A stretch of DNA of 64,000 nt from DASTCZ01 sp963704455 (GTDB taxonomy: Bacteria; Acidobacteriota; Terriglobia; Acidiferrales; UBA7541), in the NCBI GenBank assembly GCA_963704455.1, contig OY969905.1, positions 496,001 through 560,000 on the forward strand, written 5' to 3'. Shown here one piece after another: positions 43,668-52,644 of the stretch; position 1 is the stretch's first letter, and each line of letters starts with the position of its first letter. The notes beneath the pieces are model-generated. The model was not told the DNA's origin. It did not search any database and saw only the letters and a list, made by a program, of their open reading frames with translations. Made by a program: the position numbers and the translations under genes.

Positions 43668-46220
43668 ATGTGCGTGGTTGACGACCGCTCTCCGCGACTG
43701 TATATAACTCTCGCCTTGTTCTTCTCGCGAAAAAACGCCGCGCCCTTGCTGCGCATTCTGGCAGTCGCATTCGTCGCCTCCGCCGCGCTTGGAATCGCTT
43801 CATCGCAGCAATCGAACCACCCGGCGCCTGTTCCTCCGGCACAGAAAGCAGCCCCAAACCAAAAGCTTGCCTCCCGTGGTGTCGTCACCGACTGGCGCCT
43901 TGTTTCACTCGACGCTGTCCTAAACGAATCCATCACAAAGGACGAAATCCCCGGCGCGGTACTACTGGTCGGCAATCGCGGCCGGGTCATTTGGCGCAAG
44001 GCTTACGGCTCGCGCGCAATCATCCCGCAGCGCGAACCGATGACTCTCGATACGATCTTCGACCTCGCCTCGCTAACAAAAGTCTTCGCCACCACCGCCG
44101 CGGTGATGAAGCTCGTCGAGCAGGGAAAGCTCCGCCTCAACGATCCCGCGGTTCGCTATTTGCCGGAGTTAGGCACCGAAGGCGCAACTGCCGACAAAAA
44201 TCAAATCACCGTTCGCCAGCTCCTCACGCACACCGCGGGATTCGCCCCGGATCCCACCGACGCGAATATTCCCGCCGGCTGGGCCGGTGTTGATCAATTG
44301 TTGAAAGAAATTTACGCCGAGCCTCTGACTGCGCCGCCCGGTGCTCGCTTCGTTTACAGCGATACCGGATTTATCCTCCTCGGCGAAATCGTTCGCCGCG
44401 TAACTGGTCTCCCGCTCAACGAATTCCTCACAAAAGAAATCTACGCTCCGCTGGGCATGCGCGAGACACGTTTTCTGCCGCCTGCAACATGGGCGCGTCA
44501 CATCGCCCCAACCGAAGAAGTGGATCTCCCTGCGGGCGCGAAGGCGGGCTGCAATTGTGGACGCATTCTGCGCGGCGTTGTTCATGATCCGCGCGCCCGC
44601 CAAATGGGTGGCGTCGCTGGCCACGCCGGACTTTTCTCCACTGCCGACGATCTGGCGCTATTTGCGCGCATGCTGCTTGCGGGTGGTCTCGCGCCAAACG
44701 GCAATCGAATCTTTTCCGCGGCAACAGTCCGCTTGATGACCACGCCGCAACAGCCGCCGTGGGTCCCATCCCTTCGCGGACTCGGCTGGGACATTGACTC
44801 CGCCTACTCCGCGCCACGCGGCGATTTATTTCCCCTCAGCTCTTACGGCATGACCGGTTTCACCGGCACAGAAGTGTGGATTGACCCGGCAAGCCAGACT
44901 TTTATTTTGTTGCTCACAAATAGCGTGCATCCAAATCAGCGCCCCGCAATTTCCAGCCTGCGCTCGCGCGTCTCGACCATTGTGGCAGGCGCACTCAACG
45001 CGGGCGAACCATCTCAGCCCGCTTCACGAGTCACGCGCGGCATCGGCGGCGCCACCCGCACCTATGACATTGAAGGCCTCTCGGCTCCCGGCCGTACACT
45101 CACTGGCATCGACGTTCTCGAACAGGAAAACTTCGCGACCCTCGCGGGCAAGCGCATCGGCCTCATCACAAATCAAACCGGAATGGATCGCGGGGGAGGC
45201 AGCACGATTGATATTCTCTCTCACGCGCCCGGAGTCAAACTCGTCGCGCTCTTCAGCCCCGAGCACGGCATTCGTGGCACGGAAAACGCCAACCTCCCCT
45301 CCACGACCGACTCCGCAACCGGCTTGCCCATCTACAGTCTTTACGGCGACACGCGCCGCCCCACGCCGGAGATGCTCGCCGGAATCGACGCGCTCGTCTT
45401 CGACATTCAAGACGCAGGCGTCCGCTTCTACACTTACATTACAACCATGGCCTACGCGATGGAGGCCGCTGCGAAGAACAATATTTCATTTTATGTGTTG
45501 GATCGCCCCGACCCGCTCGGCGGCGAAGCCGTCGAAGGCCCAATCCTCGATTCCGACAAATTAAATTTTGTCGGCTATTTTCCAATGCCCGTGCGCATCG
45601 GCATGACGCTCGGCGAAATGGCGCAAATGTTTAATGCCGAAAACAAAATCGGTTGCGATCTCCGTGTCGTCGCCATGAAGAACTGGTCTCGGCGCCAATA
45701 TTTTGAGCAGACCGGCCTTCCCTGGACTCCGCCCTCGCCCAATCTACGATCCCTCAATGCCGCTATGCTCTATCCCGGCATTGAAATACTGCAGAACGCC
45801 GGAATTTCCGTAGGCCGCGGCACCGACGCTCCTTTCGAGATGTTTGGCGCGCCCTGGATCCACGCCACCGAGCTTGCCGATGCGCTCAATCGCCGATTCG
45901 TCCCCGGCGTCCGTTTCGTTCCCACCCGCTACGCTCCACGCTCCGGCCTCTACAAGGATCAGCTTTGCGAAGGCGCCGCGATGGTCATTACTGACCGCGC
46001 CTCGCTCCATTCCATGCTCATGGGCTTTGAAATCGCCGCCGCGCTCGCCAAGCTTTATCCAGAAATGTTTCACGTGAAACAATTGATCACGTTGGTCGGC
46101 AACTCCAATGCTCTCAATCGCTTGGAACGCGGCGATTCTCCCCAGCGCATTTTCAGTGACGAAGATTCGGCATTCGAATCATTTTCGAAACTCCGTTCGA
46201 AATACCTCCTCTACCGTTAA
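43668..46220 (+). CDS. namZ: Serine hydrolase (AmiE/beta-lactamase type) fused to NamZ (DUF1343/GH171 exo-N-acetylmuramidase)
   Basis: An 850-residue protein from ATG 43668. The true start may be TTG 43716, which would give an ordinary signal peptide (LLRILAVAFVASAALG); 43635 is also possible. The protein is exported. The serine hydrolase spans about residues 70-430, with SLTK near 135-138, YSDTGF and GMTGFTG. From about 480 the DUF1343 domain follows, with LITNQTG, SPEHGIRG, FDIQDAGVRFYTY and YPGIEIL. DUF1343 proteins are exo-beta-N-acetylmuramidases that release MurNAc from glycan ends. The pairing mirrors the reverse-order fusion at 40735-43566. Confidence 0.87.
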   Translation: MCVVDDRSPRLYITLALFFSRKNAAPLLRILAVAFVASAALGIASSQQSNHPAPVPPAQKAAPNQKLASRGVVTDWRLVSLDAVLNESITKDEIPGAVLLVGNRGRVIWRKAYGSRAIIPQREPMTLDTIFDLASLTKVFATTAAVMKLVEQGKLRLNDPAVRYLPELGTEGATADKNQITVRQLLTHTAGFAPDPTDANIPAGWAGVDQLLKEIYAEPLTAPPGARFVYSDTGFILLGEIVRRVTGLPLNEFLTKEIYAPLGMRETRFLPPATWARHIAPTEEVDLPAGAKAGCNCGRILRGVVHDPRARQMGGVAGHAGLFSTADDLALFARMLLAGGLAPNGNRIFSAATVRLMTTPQQPPWVPSLRGLGWDIDSAYSAPRGDLFPLSSYGMTGFTGTEVWIDPASQTFILLLTNSVHPNQRPAISSLRSRVSTIVAGALNAGEPSQPASRVTRGIGGATRTYDIEGLSAPGRTLTGIDVLEQENFATLAGKRIGLITNQTGMDRGGGSTIDILSHAPGVKLVALFSPEHGIRGTENANLPSTTDSATGLPIYSLYGDTRRPTPEMLAGIDALVFDIQDAGVRFYTYITTMAYAMEAAAKNNISFYVLDRPDPLGGEAVEGPILDSDKLNFVGYFPMPVRIGMTLGEMAQMFNAENKIGCDLRVVAMKNWSRRQYFEQTGLPWTPPSPNLRSLNAAMLYPGIEILQNAGISVGRGTDAPFEMFGAPWIHATELADALNRRFVPGVRFVPTRYAPRSGLYKDQLCEGAAMVITDRASLHSMLMGFEIAAALAKLYPEMFHVKQLITLVGNSNALNRLERGDSPQRIFSDEDSAFESFSKLRSKYLLYR
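43678..43706 (+). promoter_or_regulatory. Near-consensus promoter inside the 5' end of the NamZ fusion frame
   Basis: TTGACG (43678-43683), a 17-base spacer and TATATA (43701-43706) put the transcript start near 43713, just before the in-frame TTG at 43716. If real, the upstream ATGs are not used. Confidence 0.45.
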
Positions 46221-46280
46221 TCGAATCAATGATCGAATCTGCTGCTGAACGATTTCACGGGCATTTGATAGGATGACGGA

Positions 46281-47231
46281 ATGCGCATCGCTTCTCTGCT
46301 TCCTTCGTCAACGGAAATTCTCTTCGCCCTCGGCCTCGGCGATTCCGTTGTCGGAATAACGCATGAGTGCGATTTTCCGCCGGAGGTCCGGTTCAAGCGC
46401 GTCGTCGTACGGTCGCGTTTGCCGCGGACAAGCGATCCCGCCGAAATTGATCGCCTCGTCCGTGAATGCACCGACCGCGGTGAAAGCATTTATCGCGTTG
46501 ACGCCGAAGCCCTCCGCGAACTCGACCCCGACCTAATCGTCACTCAAGATTTGTGCCACGTATGCGCCGCATCACCGGACGATCTGGCAGGGGCGCTTGC
46601 AATCCTGCAGCGCAAGCCGAAAGTGCTCTCGTTGAACCCGCACACCCTCGCCGACGTGTGGGATAATGTTTTCACCATCGGCGCGGCAACTGGCCACGAA
46701 GTCCAGGCGCGAGATCTCGTCCATGAATGTAAAACAAAAGTGGAAGATGTCGCTCGCGCCGTCGCAAAAGCTTCTGCAACACTAACGCCGCCGCGGGTCC
46801 TTTGCCTCGAATGGCTCGACCCACCATTTAACGCCGGCCACTGGGTCCCCGAAATGGTCGCTCTTGCCGGCGGCGAAGACGTGCTTGGAATTGAGGGCAA
46901 GCCATCGCGAAGCATTTCATGGGAAGAAATCGCTGCCGCCGAGCCGGAAATAATCTTGATCTGCCCATGTGGCTACGACCTTGCAAAAGCGCGCGATGAA
47001 TTGGGTCGTATGAAGTTTCCTGATGCCTGGAAAAAATTGCCCGCTGTCCTTCAAGGAAAGGTCTTCTTCTCCGACGCCAACGCTTACTTCTCCCGCCCCG
47101 GCACGCGCCTCGCCGAGGGTGTCGCTGTCCTCGCCGCCGCAATTAATCCGCACGCCGTGATTCCTCATGTTCCTCCTGGCTCGCTGGTTCGATGTGAGCA
47201 AACATCCGCCGCATCAGCTCGGCCCAATTAA
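46281..47231 (+). CDS. BtuF-like substrate-binding-fold protein without signal peptide
   Basis: The 316-residue protein starts at ATG 46281, preceded by AGGATGACGG. It has the two-lobed periplasmic-binding fold of the BtuF/cobalamin-binding group: MRIASLLPSSTEILFALGLGDSVVGIT at the N terminus and NPHTLADVWDN in the linker. A signal peptide is absent; the first residues are already the first strand of the fold, so it is probably cytoplasmic. Such soluble relatives are annotated as cobalamin-binding proteins, but the ligand is unproven. The gene runs towards the APC permease on the opposite strand, with which it is convergent. Confidence 0.75.
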   Translation: MRIASLLPSSTEILFALGLGDSVVGITHECDFPPEVRFKRVVVRSRLPRTSDPAEIDRLVRECTDRGESIYRVDAEALRELDPDLIVTQDLCHVCAASPDDLAGALAILQRKPKVLSLNPHTLADVWDNVFTIGAATGHEVQARDLVHECKTKVEDVARAVAKASATLTPPRVLCLEWLDPPFNAGHWVPEMVALAGGEDVLGIEGKPSRSISWEEIAAAEPEIILICPCGYDLAKARDELGRMKFPDAWKKLPAVLQGKVFFSDANAYFSRPGTRLAEGVAVLAAAINPHAVIPHVPPGSLVRCEQTSAASARPN

Positions 47232-47244
47232 TTTGGTTGCGGAT

Positions 47245-48657
47245 TTATGCGGTAGAAGAGTTTGTCGCGTTGCGGTGCCAGTACCGGTAAAAGAACAGCC
47301 CCACGAACATAAGCACCAAGCCAACCGTGCAACGCACCGGCCGGTCCAGCCACAAGTTAATCGTAAGCGCTAGAGCTCCCGCCACAAACGCCGCCGGAAC
47401 CCACGGATATCCCCAGCACCGATACGGTCGTGGCATGTTCGGCTCTATCCGTCGTAAGCGGAATAGGCCGATTGTCGCCAGCCCATAGAAAATCCATCCA
47501 GCGAAAATAAAAAGTGAGGTCAAGTCCTCGAATGTACCCGTCAGCGCCAGCACGCTTGCGAGAACGCATTGAAAAATAAGCGCGCGGCTGGGTGTGCGAA
47601 ACTTCGGATGAATCCCGCCCGCGATGCGGAAAAATATTCCGTCGCGCGCCATCGCATAATCAACGCGCGCCCCGCTCAAGATCGAAGAATTCAGCGAGCC
47701 CAATCCAGCGATCACCATCGCAACGGTCACCCAGGTTGCCGCGCCAACACCCGCGATCTTCGCCACCACGTCGGAGGCCACGTGCTGCGACGCGCCCACC
47801 GTCGCCATCGGCAACACATAGAAACTCGCCGCATTAAAAAGTATGTAGACCCCCGCAACGAACGCGACCCCGCCAACCAGCGCGCGATGAAAGTTTCGCT
47901 CGGGCTTTTCTACTTCGCTGCCAACGAGGTTCAGATCCTCCCACCCGTCGTACGCCCACATCGCGGCGGCCATGGCCGCCAGAAATCCCCCAAGCGCGCC
48001 GGTCCCAAGCGAGCCCGCGAAAAACGGATGGAACGGCGTTCCCCCCCCATGCGAAAGTGAAAACGCTGCCACGATAATCAGCACGACAGACGCAATCTTG
48101 ATGGCCGTCAAAATAACCTGAACGCGCCCGCCCAATCGCACGCCCAGATAGTTGATCCCTGTTATCGCAACCAGCATCAGAATGGCCAGCGGCTGCGCCC
48201 AACCAAAGACAAAATGAAAGTGTTTTGCCCGGCCGAAAACGCTGTAGTCAAAATCGAATTCGTGAATCGGCGACATCACCGACGGCATCAGGAATCCCCA
48301 GAATCGCAGCACGCCCGCGGCAATGCTCGCCGCCGACGCGGGCCGCGCCACAATCGAGTGCGTCCAGCCAAATAGAAAGCCCGTCCTCGGCCCGAAAGAT
48401 CTGCTCAGATATGCATATTCGCCTCCGGCCTCCGGAATTGCCGCGCCCAACTCCGCATACGCCAGTGCCCCAAATAGCGACAGCACCCCGCCCACGACCC
48501 ACGCGGCGAACACTATTCCTACCGATCCCGCATCGCGCGCCATTTCCGCCGGCTTCAAGAAAATCCCCGTGCCGATCATGGTCCCGACGACAATCGCCAT
48601 CGAAGCCCACGGGCCCAGCCCGCGCACAAGTTCGAGTCGTGTCTTGCTTTGCGCCAT
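47245..48657 (-). CDS. APC-family amino acid permease, LAT-like
   Basis: A 470-residue protein with 12 membrane helices. Helix 1 reads VVGTMIGTGIFLKPAEMARD, a motif of the LAT/serine-threonine exchanger branch. MWAYDGWEDLNLVGSEVEKPERN in the middle marks the same branch. It probably transports neutral amino acids. In this neighbourhood it could take up amino acids freed from muropeptides, but that is only inference. It is 12 bases downstream of the sodium:solute symporter gene and probably shares its transcript. Confidence 0.9.
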   Translation of the reverse strand: MAQSKTRLELVRGLGPWASMAIVVGTMIGTGIFLKPAEMARDAGSVGIVFAAWVVGGVLSLFGALAYAELGAAIPEAGGEYAYLSRSFGPRTGFLFGWTHSIVARPASAASIAAGVLRFWGFLMPSVMSPIHEFDFDYSVFGRAKHFHFVFGWAQPLAILMLVAITGINYLGVRLGGRVQVILTAIKIASVVLIIVAAFSLSHGGGTPFHPFFAGSLGTGALGGFLAAMAAAMWAYDGWEDLNLVGSEVEKPERNFHRALVGGVAFVAGVYILFNAASFYVLPMATVGASQHVASDVVAKIAGVGAATWVTVAMVIAGLGSLNSSILSGARVDYAMARDGIFFRIAGGIHPKFRTPSRALIFQCVLASVLALTGTFEDLTSLFIFAGWIFYGLATIGLFRLRRIEPNMPRPYRCWGYPWVPAAFVAGALALTINLWLDRPVRCTVGLVLMFVGLFFYRYWHRNATNSSTA

Positions 48658-48669
48658 TCCCGCCTGCGC

Positions 48670-50130
48670 CTAAGCCTCCGGCGCGCTCTTCCGCCAAAAT
48701 AAACTTGCTATCGACCCCGCTATGAAAGTAATCAGTGTGCCCGCCAAAACGTACCAAGTAAACACCAGCTTTGTGTGAAGTGTGATGTAAACCATCGCGC
48801 CAAGCCCAATCGCCATCCCCGCCATCGCGCCCAGCGCGTTCGCGCGGCGATTGTAGAAGCTGAGCAAAAATAATCCGAGCAATCCGCCGAACGTTACAGA
48901 TGCAATAGATAGCCCCGCCTCCAGCAGCGGCCCCCAATTCACCAATCCGAGAACCAGCAGAACCGCTCCCCACACAAGCGTCATCCACCGCGAAATCCGC
49001 AGCAGCCGCGCCGGGTCGCGCCCTGCCGCGCCCGTTGCACCACCATGCAGCACATCAAAATCCACCACGCTCGACGCCGCCATTGAATTCAGCGACCCGC
49101 TCGCATTCGACATCGCCACGGCGAAAATTGCCGCCAGCACCAAACCGCGCAATCCCGCCGGCATCTGCGTCACGATAAACGTGGGAAACACAGGGTCATA
49201 ACTTTGCCCGGGCGTAATGTGCGGCGCGCCGTTAAACGTGTAGAGCATCACTCCCAGAACGAGAAAAAGTGAGAACTGTATGAACACCAGCACCGCGCTT
49301 CCCAGCAACGCTGCCTGCGCCTGCTTCTTGGATTTAGATGCAAGCAGCCGCTGCACAATCGTCTGGTCCGTCCCATGGCTCGCCATCGTCAAAAATGTTC
49401 CGCCAATCACGCCCGACCAAAACGTATATGTGTGCGCCGCTTCCGTAAAGCTAAAGCGGAAATCAAACACGCGCAGCTTTCCGCCCGCGGCTGCCGCAAC
49501 ACTCTGCACCTGCCCCCACCCTCCCGGAATCCTGTGCATCAGCAAAAAGAACGCAATTGCCGACCCGCCCAGATAAATCGCCGTCTGAATCACATCCGTC
49601 CAAATGACTGCCTTCATCCCGCCTTCCCACGTATAAAAAAGCGTGAGCAATAAAATTATCGCGACGGAGATCGGCTGCTTCGTCCCAAACGCAACGCCCA
49701 CCACCAGCGCCACCGCCGCAATCCGCACGCCTTCCGCCAGCGCGCGCGTCACCAGAAATGTCAGCGCCGCGGCGGACTTTGCCTTCGCCCCAAATCTTTT
49801 TTCGATCAGTTGATACGCCGTGAAATATTCGCCCCTGAAAAATCGCGGAATAAACAGGGCGGCCAGGATCACGCGCCCCACGATGTATCCGAAAACAAGT
49901 TGCAGGAACGCCAGATTGCCGGCATACGCCAGCGCCGGTGTTCCGATAATCGTCAGCGTGGACGTCTCTGTGGCGACGATGGACAGCGACAATGCCCACC
50001 ACGGAGCCGTGCGCCCGCCTAGGAAATAATCTCCGATGTTGCGCTGCCCCCGCCGGAACCGCACACCGAAGTAGGTAATCCCTGCGAGATAGGTAATCAG
50101 CACAGCAAGGTCAAGCGGAGCCAGATGCAT
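48670..50130 (-). CDS. Sodium:solute symporter (SSS family)
   Basis: A 486-residue protein with about 13 membrane helices. It has the SSS sodium-site pattern in helix 1 (LITYLAGITYFGVRF), the GGRTAPWWALSLSIVATETS block, the motif GGTFLTMASHGTDQTIVQRLLASKS and AMSNASGSLNSMAASSVVDFD. The SSS family carries sugars, sialic acids, amino acids and vitamins. Next to a BadF-type kinase gene (divergent, 158 bases apart) and a MurNAc-releasing enzyme, an amino sugar is the likely substrate. That substrate is inferred from context only. Confidence 0.9.
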   Translation of the reverse strand: MHLAPLDLAVLITYLAGITYFGVRFRRGQRNIGDYFLGGRTAPWWALSLSIVATETSTLTIIGTPALAYAGNLAFLQLVFGYIVGRVILAALFIPRFFRGEYFTAYQLIEKRFGAKAKSAAALTFLVTRALAEGVRIAAVALVVGVAFGTKQPISVAIILLLTLFYTWEGGMKAVIWTDVIQTAIYLGGSAIAFFLLMHRIPGGWGQVQSVAAAAGGKLRVFDFRFSFTEAAHTYTFWSGVIGGTFLTMASHGTDQTIVQRLLASKSKKQAQAALLGSAVLVFIQFSLFLVLGVMLYTFNGAPHITPGQSYDPVFPTFIVTQMPAGLRGLVLAAIFAVAMSNASGSLNSMAASSVVDFDVLHGGATGAAGRDPARLLRISRWMTLVWGAVLLVLGLVNWGPLLEAGLSIASVTFGGLLGLFLLSFYNRRANALGAMAGMAIGLGAMVYITLHTKLVFTWYVLAGTLITFIAGSIASLFWRKSAPEA

Positions 50131-50288
50131 CGCGCCTCTCGGGATGGGTCGCGCGATGATAGTGGCGCGCGCGAAATGCCGTCAAGCACTCCCGCGTAAG
50201 ATGGTAAAGTCTCAGGCACAATAATTTTGCGCCCGCCCCGAACCCATGGCGACAGCAGGGCCGCGCGCACCCGGGCAGGTTTGCACAG

Positions 50289-51233
50289 ATGGACGTTTTC
50301 CTCGGATTTGACGGCGGCGGCACCAAGACCGATTGCATCGCGCTGGATGCCGAAGGGCGCATTGTTGGTCAAGCGCAGGCTGGCGCCTCGAATCCCCTGC
50401 GCGTTGGCTACGATGCCGCCTGTACCTCGCTGCAAACGGCCGCCGCCGGAGCCCTTTCAAATGGGAAGCAATCTGCCGCCGATGTTCGTGGCGTTTGTGC
50501 CGGTCTTGCCGGCGCCGCCCTCAAAACTGTCGCGGGTGAAATGTGGCTGCGGCTGACGCGAATCTGGCCGCGCGCCTCAATTCACGTCATCACCGACGCG
50601 GACGCAGCCCTAGAAGCCGCCGTCGGCGCTGGCCCCGGCGTCGTCCTGATAGCCGGGACCGGCTCGATCGCCCTCGGACGCAACTCCGCTGGTGAATTCG
50701 CGCGCGCGGGAGGCTATGGCGTTTGGATTGGCGATCTCGGCAGCGCTTACGATATCGGACGCAGCGCCGTCGCCGCGGCCAGCCGTGCCCGAGATTTCTC
50801 CGGCTCCGCCACTGCGCTCGTCGCTTTGATTTTGTCCGCCACAAAGTGCCGCGATTGGGACGAACTTATCGAGAAAATATCCGCCGGACCTGGCGCAGCG
50901 TTCACCCGCCTGATTCCGGTCGTGATGGAGGCAGCGGAGCAAGGCGATTCCGCAGCGCGCGAAATCTTGATGCGCGCAGCGCTGGACCTCGCAAATCTCG
51001 CGCTCGTAGTAATTGGCCGGCTCGGAATGAAAGATGCCGAATTTCGCGTTGCGCGTTCCGGAGGCATTTTCAACCGCAGCCGCATCCTCGACAGCCGTGT
51101 GGATGACTTAATTGTCCGCGTCGCGCGTGAAGCCAAAGTAAATCTTCTGGCCGAGCCGCCCGCGCTTGGGGCTGCCCGGCTCGCGTTGCGAATGGTTCAA
51201 TCTCCCGGAGCTCTACGTGGCAAATCTGGGTGA
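50289..51233 (+). CDS. BadF/BadG-family sugar kinase, candidate MurNAc/GlcNAc kinase
   Basis: A 314-residue actin-fold kinase: phosphate-1 motif DGGGTKTD (residues 8-15), GTGSIALG near 122-129, and a GGYGVWIGDLGSAYDIG motif that places it with N-acetylglucosamine/N-acetylmuramic acid kinases of the BadF/BadG/BcrA/BcrD family. The Clostridium acetobutylicum MurK enzyme belongs here and phosphorylates both sugars. A MurNAc-6-P product would feed MurQ, encoded 10 kb upstream. It has no signal peptide. It is divergent from the SSS symporter gene, and the following gene overlaps its 3' end. Confidence 0.85.
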   Translation: MDVFLGFDGGGTKTDCIALDAEGRIVGQAQAGASNPLRVGYDAACTSLQTAAAGALSNGKQSAADVRGVCAGLAGAALKTVAGEMWLRLTRIWPRASIHVITDADAALEAAVGAGPGVVLIAGTGSIALGRNSAGEFARAGGYGVWIGDLGSAYDIGRSAVAAASRARDFSGSATALVALILSATKCRDWDELIEKISAGPGAAFTRLIPVVMEAAEQGDSAAREILMRAALDLANLALVVIGRLGMKDAEFRVARSGGIFNRSRILDSRVDDLIVRVAREAKVNLLAEPPALGAARLALRMVQSPGALRGKSG

Positions 51234-52002
51234 TGGCAATCCACAGCCGCCGCCTTCTGTTGACGCGGATCCGCTCGCCGCGGAGCTGTCTTCATCCGGC
51301 CCTGATGACCTCCTCAAGCTGCTTGCTCACTCAAGTCTTAACGAATCGCAGCTCCTCCTGCTCCTGGAACGAAAGGATTTGTCCGGCGCCGTCCTGGAAG
51401 AAATCGGCCGTCATCGCGACTGGTTTCGCGGCTACCGGGTAAGGCGCGCACTCGCATTCCATCCGCACATCCCGAGAATTCTCGCGGCCGGTCTTCTCCG
51501 CGATCTTTATCTTGTGGATTTGGTAAAGCTCTCTCTCGCGCCGGTGGCAGTTGCGGACCTTCGTCATCTCGCGGAAAACCTCATCGTGTCACGCCTTGGC
51601 CAGGTCACTCTTGGAGAGAAAATCACGCTCGCAAAACGAGCCTCGCCGCGCGTCCTTGCCGCGCTCATCGCGGAAGGAGTACCTCGCCTGTTCGAGCCGG
51701 CGTTGCGCAACCCGCGCCTCACAGAAGCGCAAGTCCTCAAGCTTTTGGCGAATGATCGGTTGCACGAGCGCGTCGTGGTGGCAATCGCTTCCCATCCGCG
51801 TTGGGAATCGCTTCCCAATATTCAACTCGCGCTGCTGCGCCATCCGCGCATATCCGTGGACCTGGCGAATAAAATCCTTCCCCGCGTGACCGTGGCAGAC
51901 CTGAGGACATTACTTGGTGTGAAGACGCTTCCTGCAAAACTAAGGGAGGAAATTGATGGTGAATTGCGCAAGCGCGAATCCCCTAACAAAAAGAAAATCT
52001 AG
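51217..52002 (+). CDS. Helical-repeat protein of unknown function
   Basis: A 261-residue protein from GTG 51217, preceded by GGAG, overlapping the kinase by 17 bases; an ATG at 51166 would overlap it by 68. The protein has several short amphipathic helical repeats with recurring HPRI/NPRL turns (FHPHIPRILAAG, RNPRLTEAQVLKLL, SHPRWESLPNIQLALLRHPRIS). They look like a leucine-rich-variant or DUF2336-like alpha solenoid. The tail is basic (RKRESPNKKKI). The function is unknown; the overlap suggests co-translation with the kinase. Confidence 0.6.
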   Translation: MANLGDGNPQPPPSVDADPLAAELSSSGPDDLLKLLAHSSLNESQLLLLLERKDLSGAVLEEIGRHRDWFRGYRVRRALAFHPHIPRILAAGLLRDLYLVDLVKLSLAPVAVADLRHLAENLIVSRLGQVTLGEKITLAKRASPRVLAALIAEGVPRLFEPALRNPRLTEAQVLKLLANDRLHERVVVAIASHPRWESLPNIQLALLRHPRISVDLANKILPRVTVADLRTLLGVKTLPAKLREEIDGELRKRESPNKKKI

Positions 52003-52017
52003 GCAGCACGCGGTTCC

Positions 52018-52506
52018 TCACTTCCGCGCAAATGGCTCCGCCACGGGCGTCCCCAGCATCCGCAAATAGGTCATCAACTGCGCCCGGTGATGCACCTCAT
52101 GTTCGTTGATACCAAACAGAATGACGGCTATTTTGCGGCGGATTCCCAATCCTTCGTGAACTCGCTCCTCTTCCCACCGCTCCAGCGGAAATCGCGCCAC
52201 CTGCGCCAGCGTTTCTGTGTGAACTTTGTCCAGCGATTGCAGTTCTTCCGCCAAAGTCCGCGGCTTTCCCACCACGGCGCCGAGCCCCTGCGGAATTCGT
52301 GTCTCGTAATATGCGAAATTGCCTTCGAGCGCCACCCGCCGCACTCCCTCCTCGGACACCCACATGTGCCGCAACATCTCCCCGACGCTCAGCGCCCCCG
52401 GCACCGGCCTCCAGCTCATCTCATCTTCTCGCAATAGGAAGGTCGTCTGCTTCGTCCGCGCGCGCAGAGCTTCTTTCTGTTTGAGGAACATCTCCTGTAT
52501 TGTCAT
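52018..52506 (-). CDS. DinB-family protein
   Basis: The 162-residue protein starts at ATG 52506. It has a four-helix bundle with the DinB metal-site histidines: H in MLRHMWVSEE and the HEVHHRAQL pair near the end. Such proteins are found as metal-dependent S-transferases or stress proteins of unclear role. No partner is evident; it stands between the helical-repeat gene and the PilZ gene in the opposite direction. Confidence 0.85.
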   Translation of the reverse strand: MTIQEMFLKQKEALRARTKQTTFLLREDEMSWRPVPGALSVGEMLRHMWVSEEGVRRVALEGNFAYYETRIPQGLGAVVGKPRTLAEELQSLDKVHTETLAQVARFPLERWEEERVHEGLGIRRKIAVILFGINEHEVHHRAQLMTYLRMLGTPVAEPFARK

Positions 52507-52644
52507 GCGCGCGATTATACTCCCGCGCCCCAGAATCCAATTCGGGCTTGGTTCCCATGCGCTCGCCGCCTTAAAATTAAATTGCCCGGTTCCGGTTGAC
52601 ACCCGATGCGTGCCCCATTAGCATCGCAAAGAGAGGCTATACCC

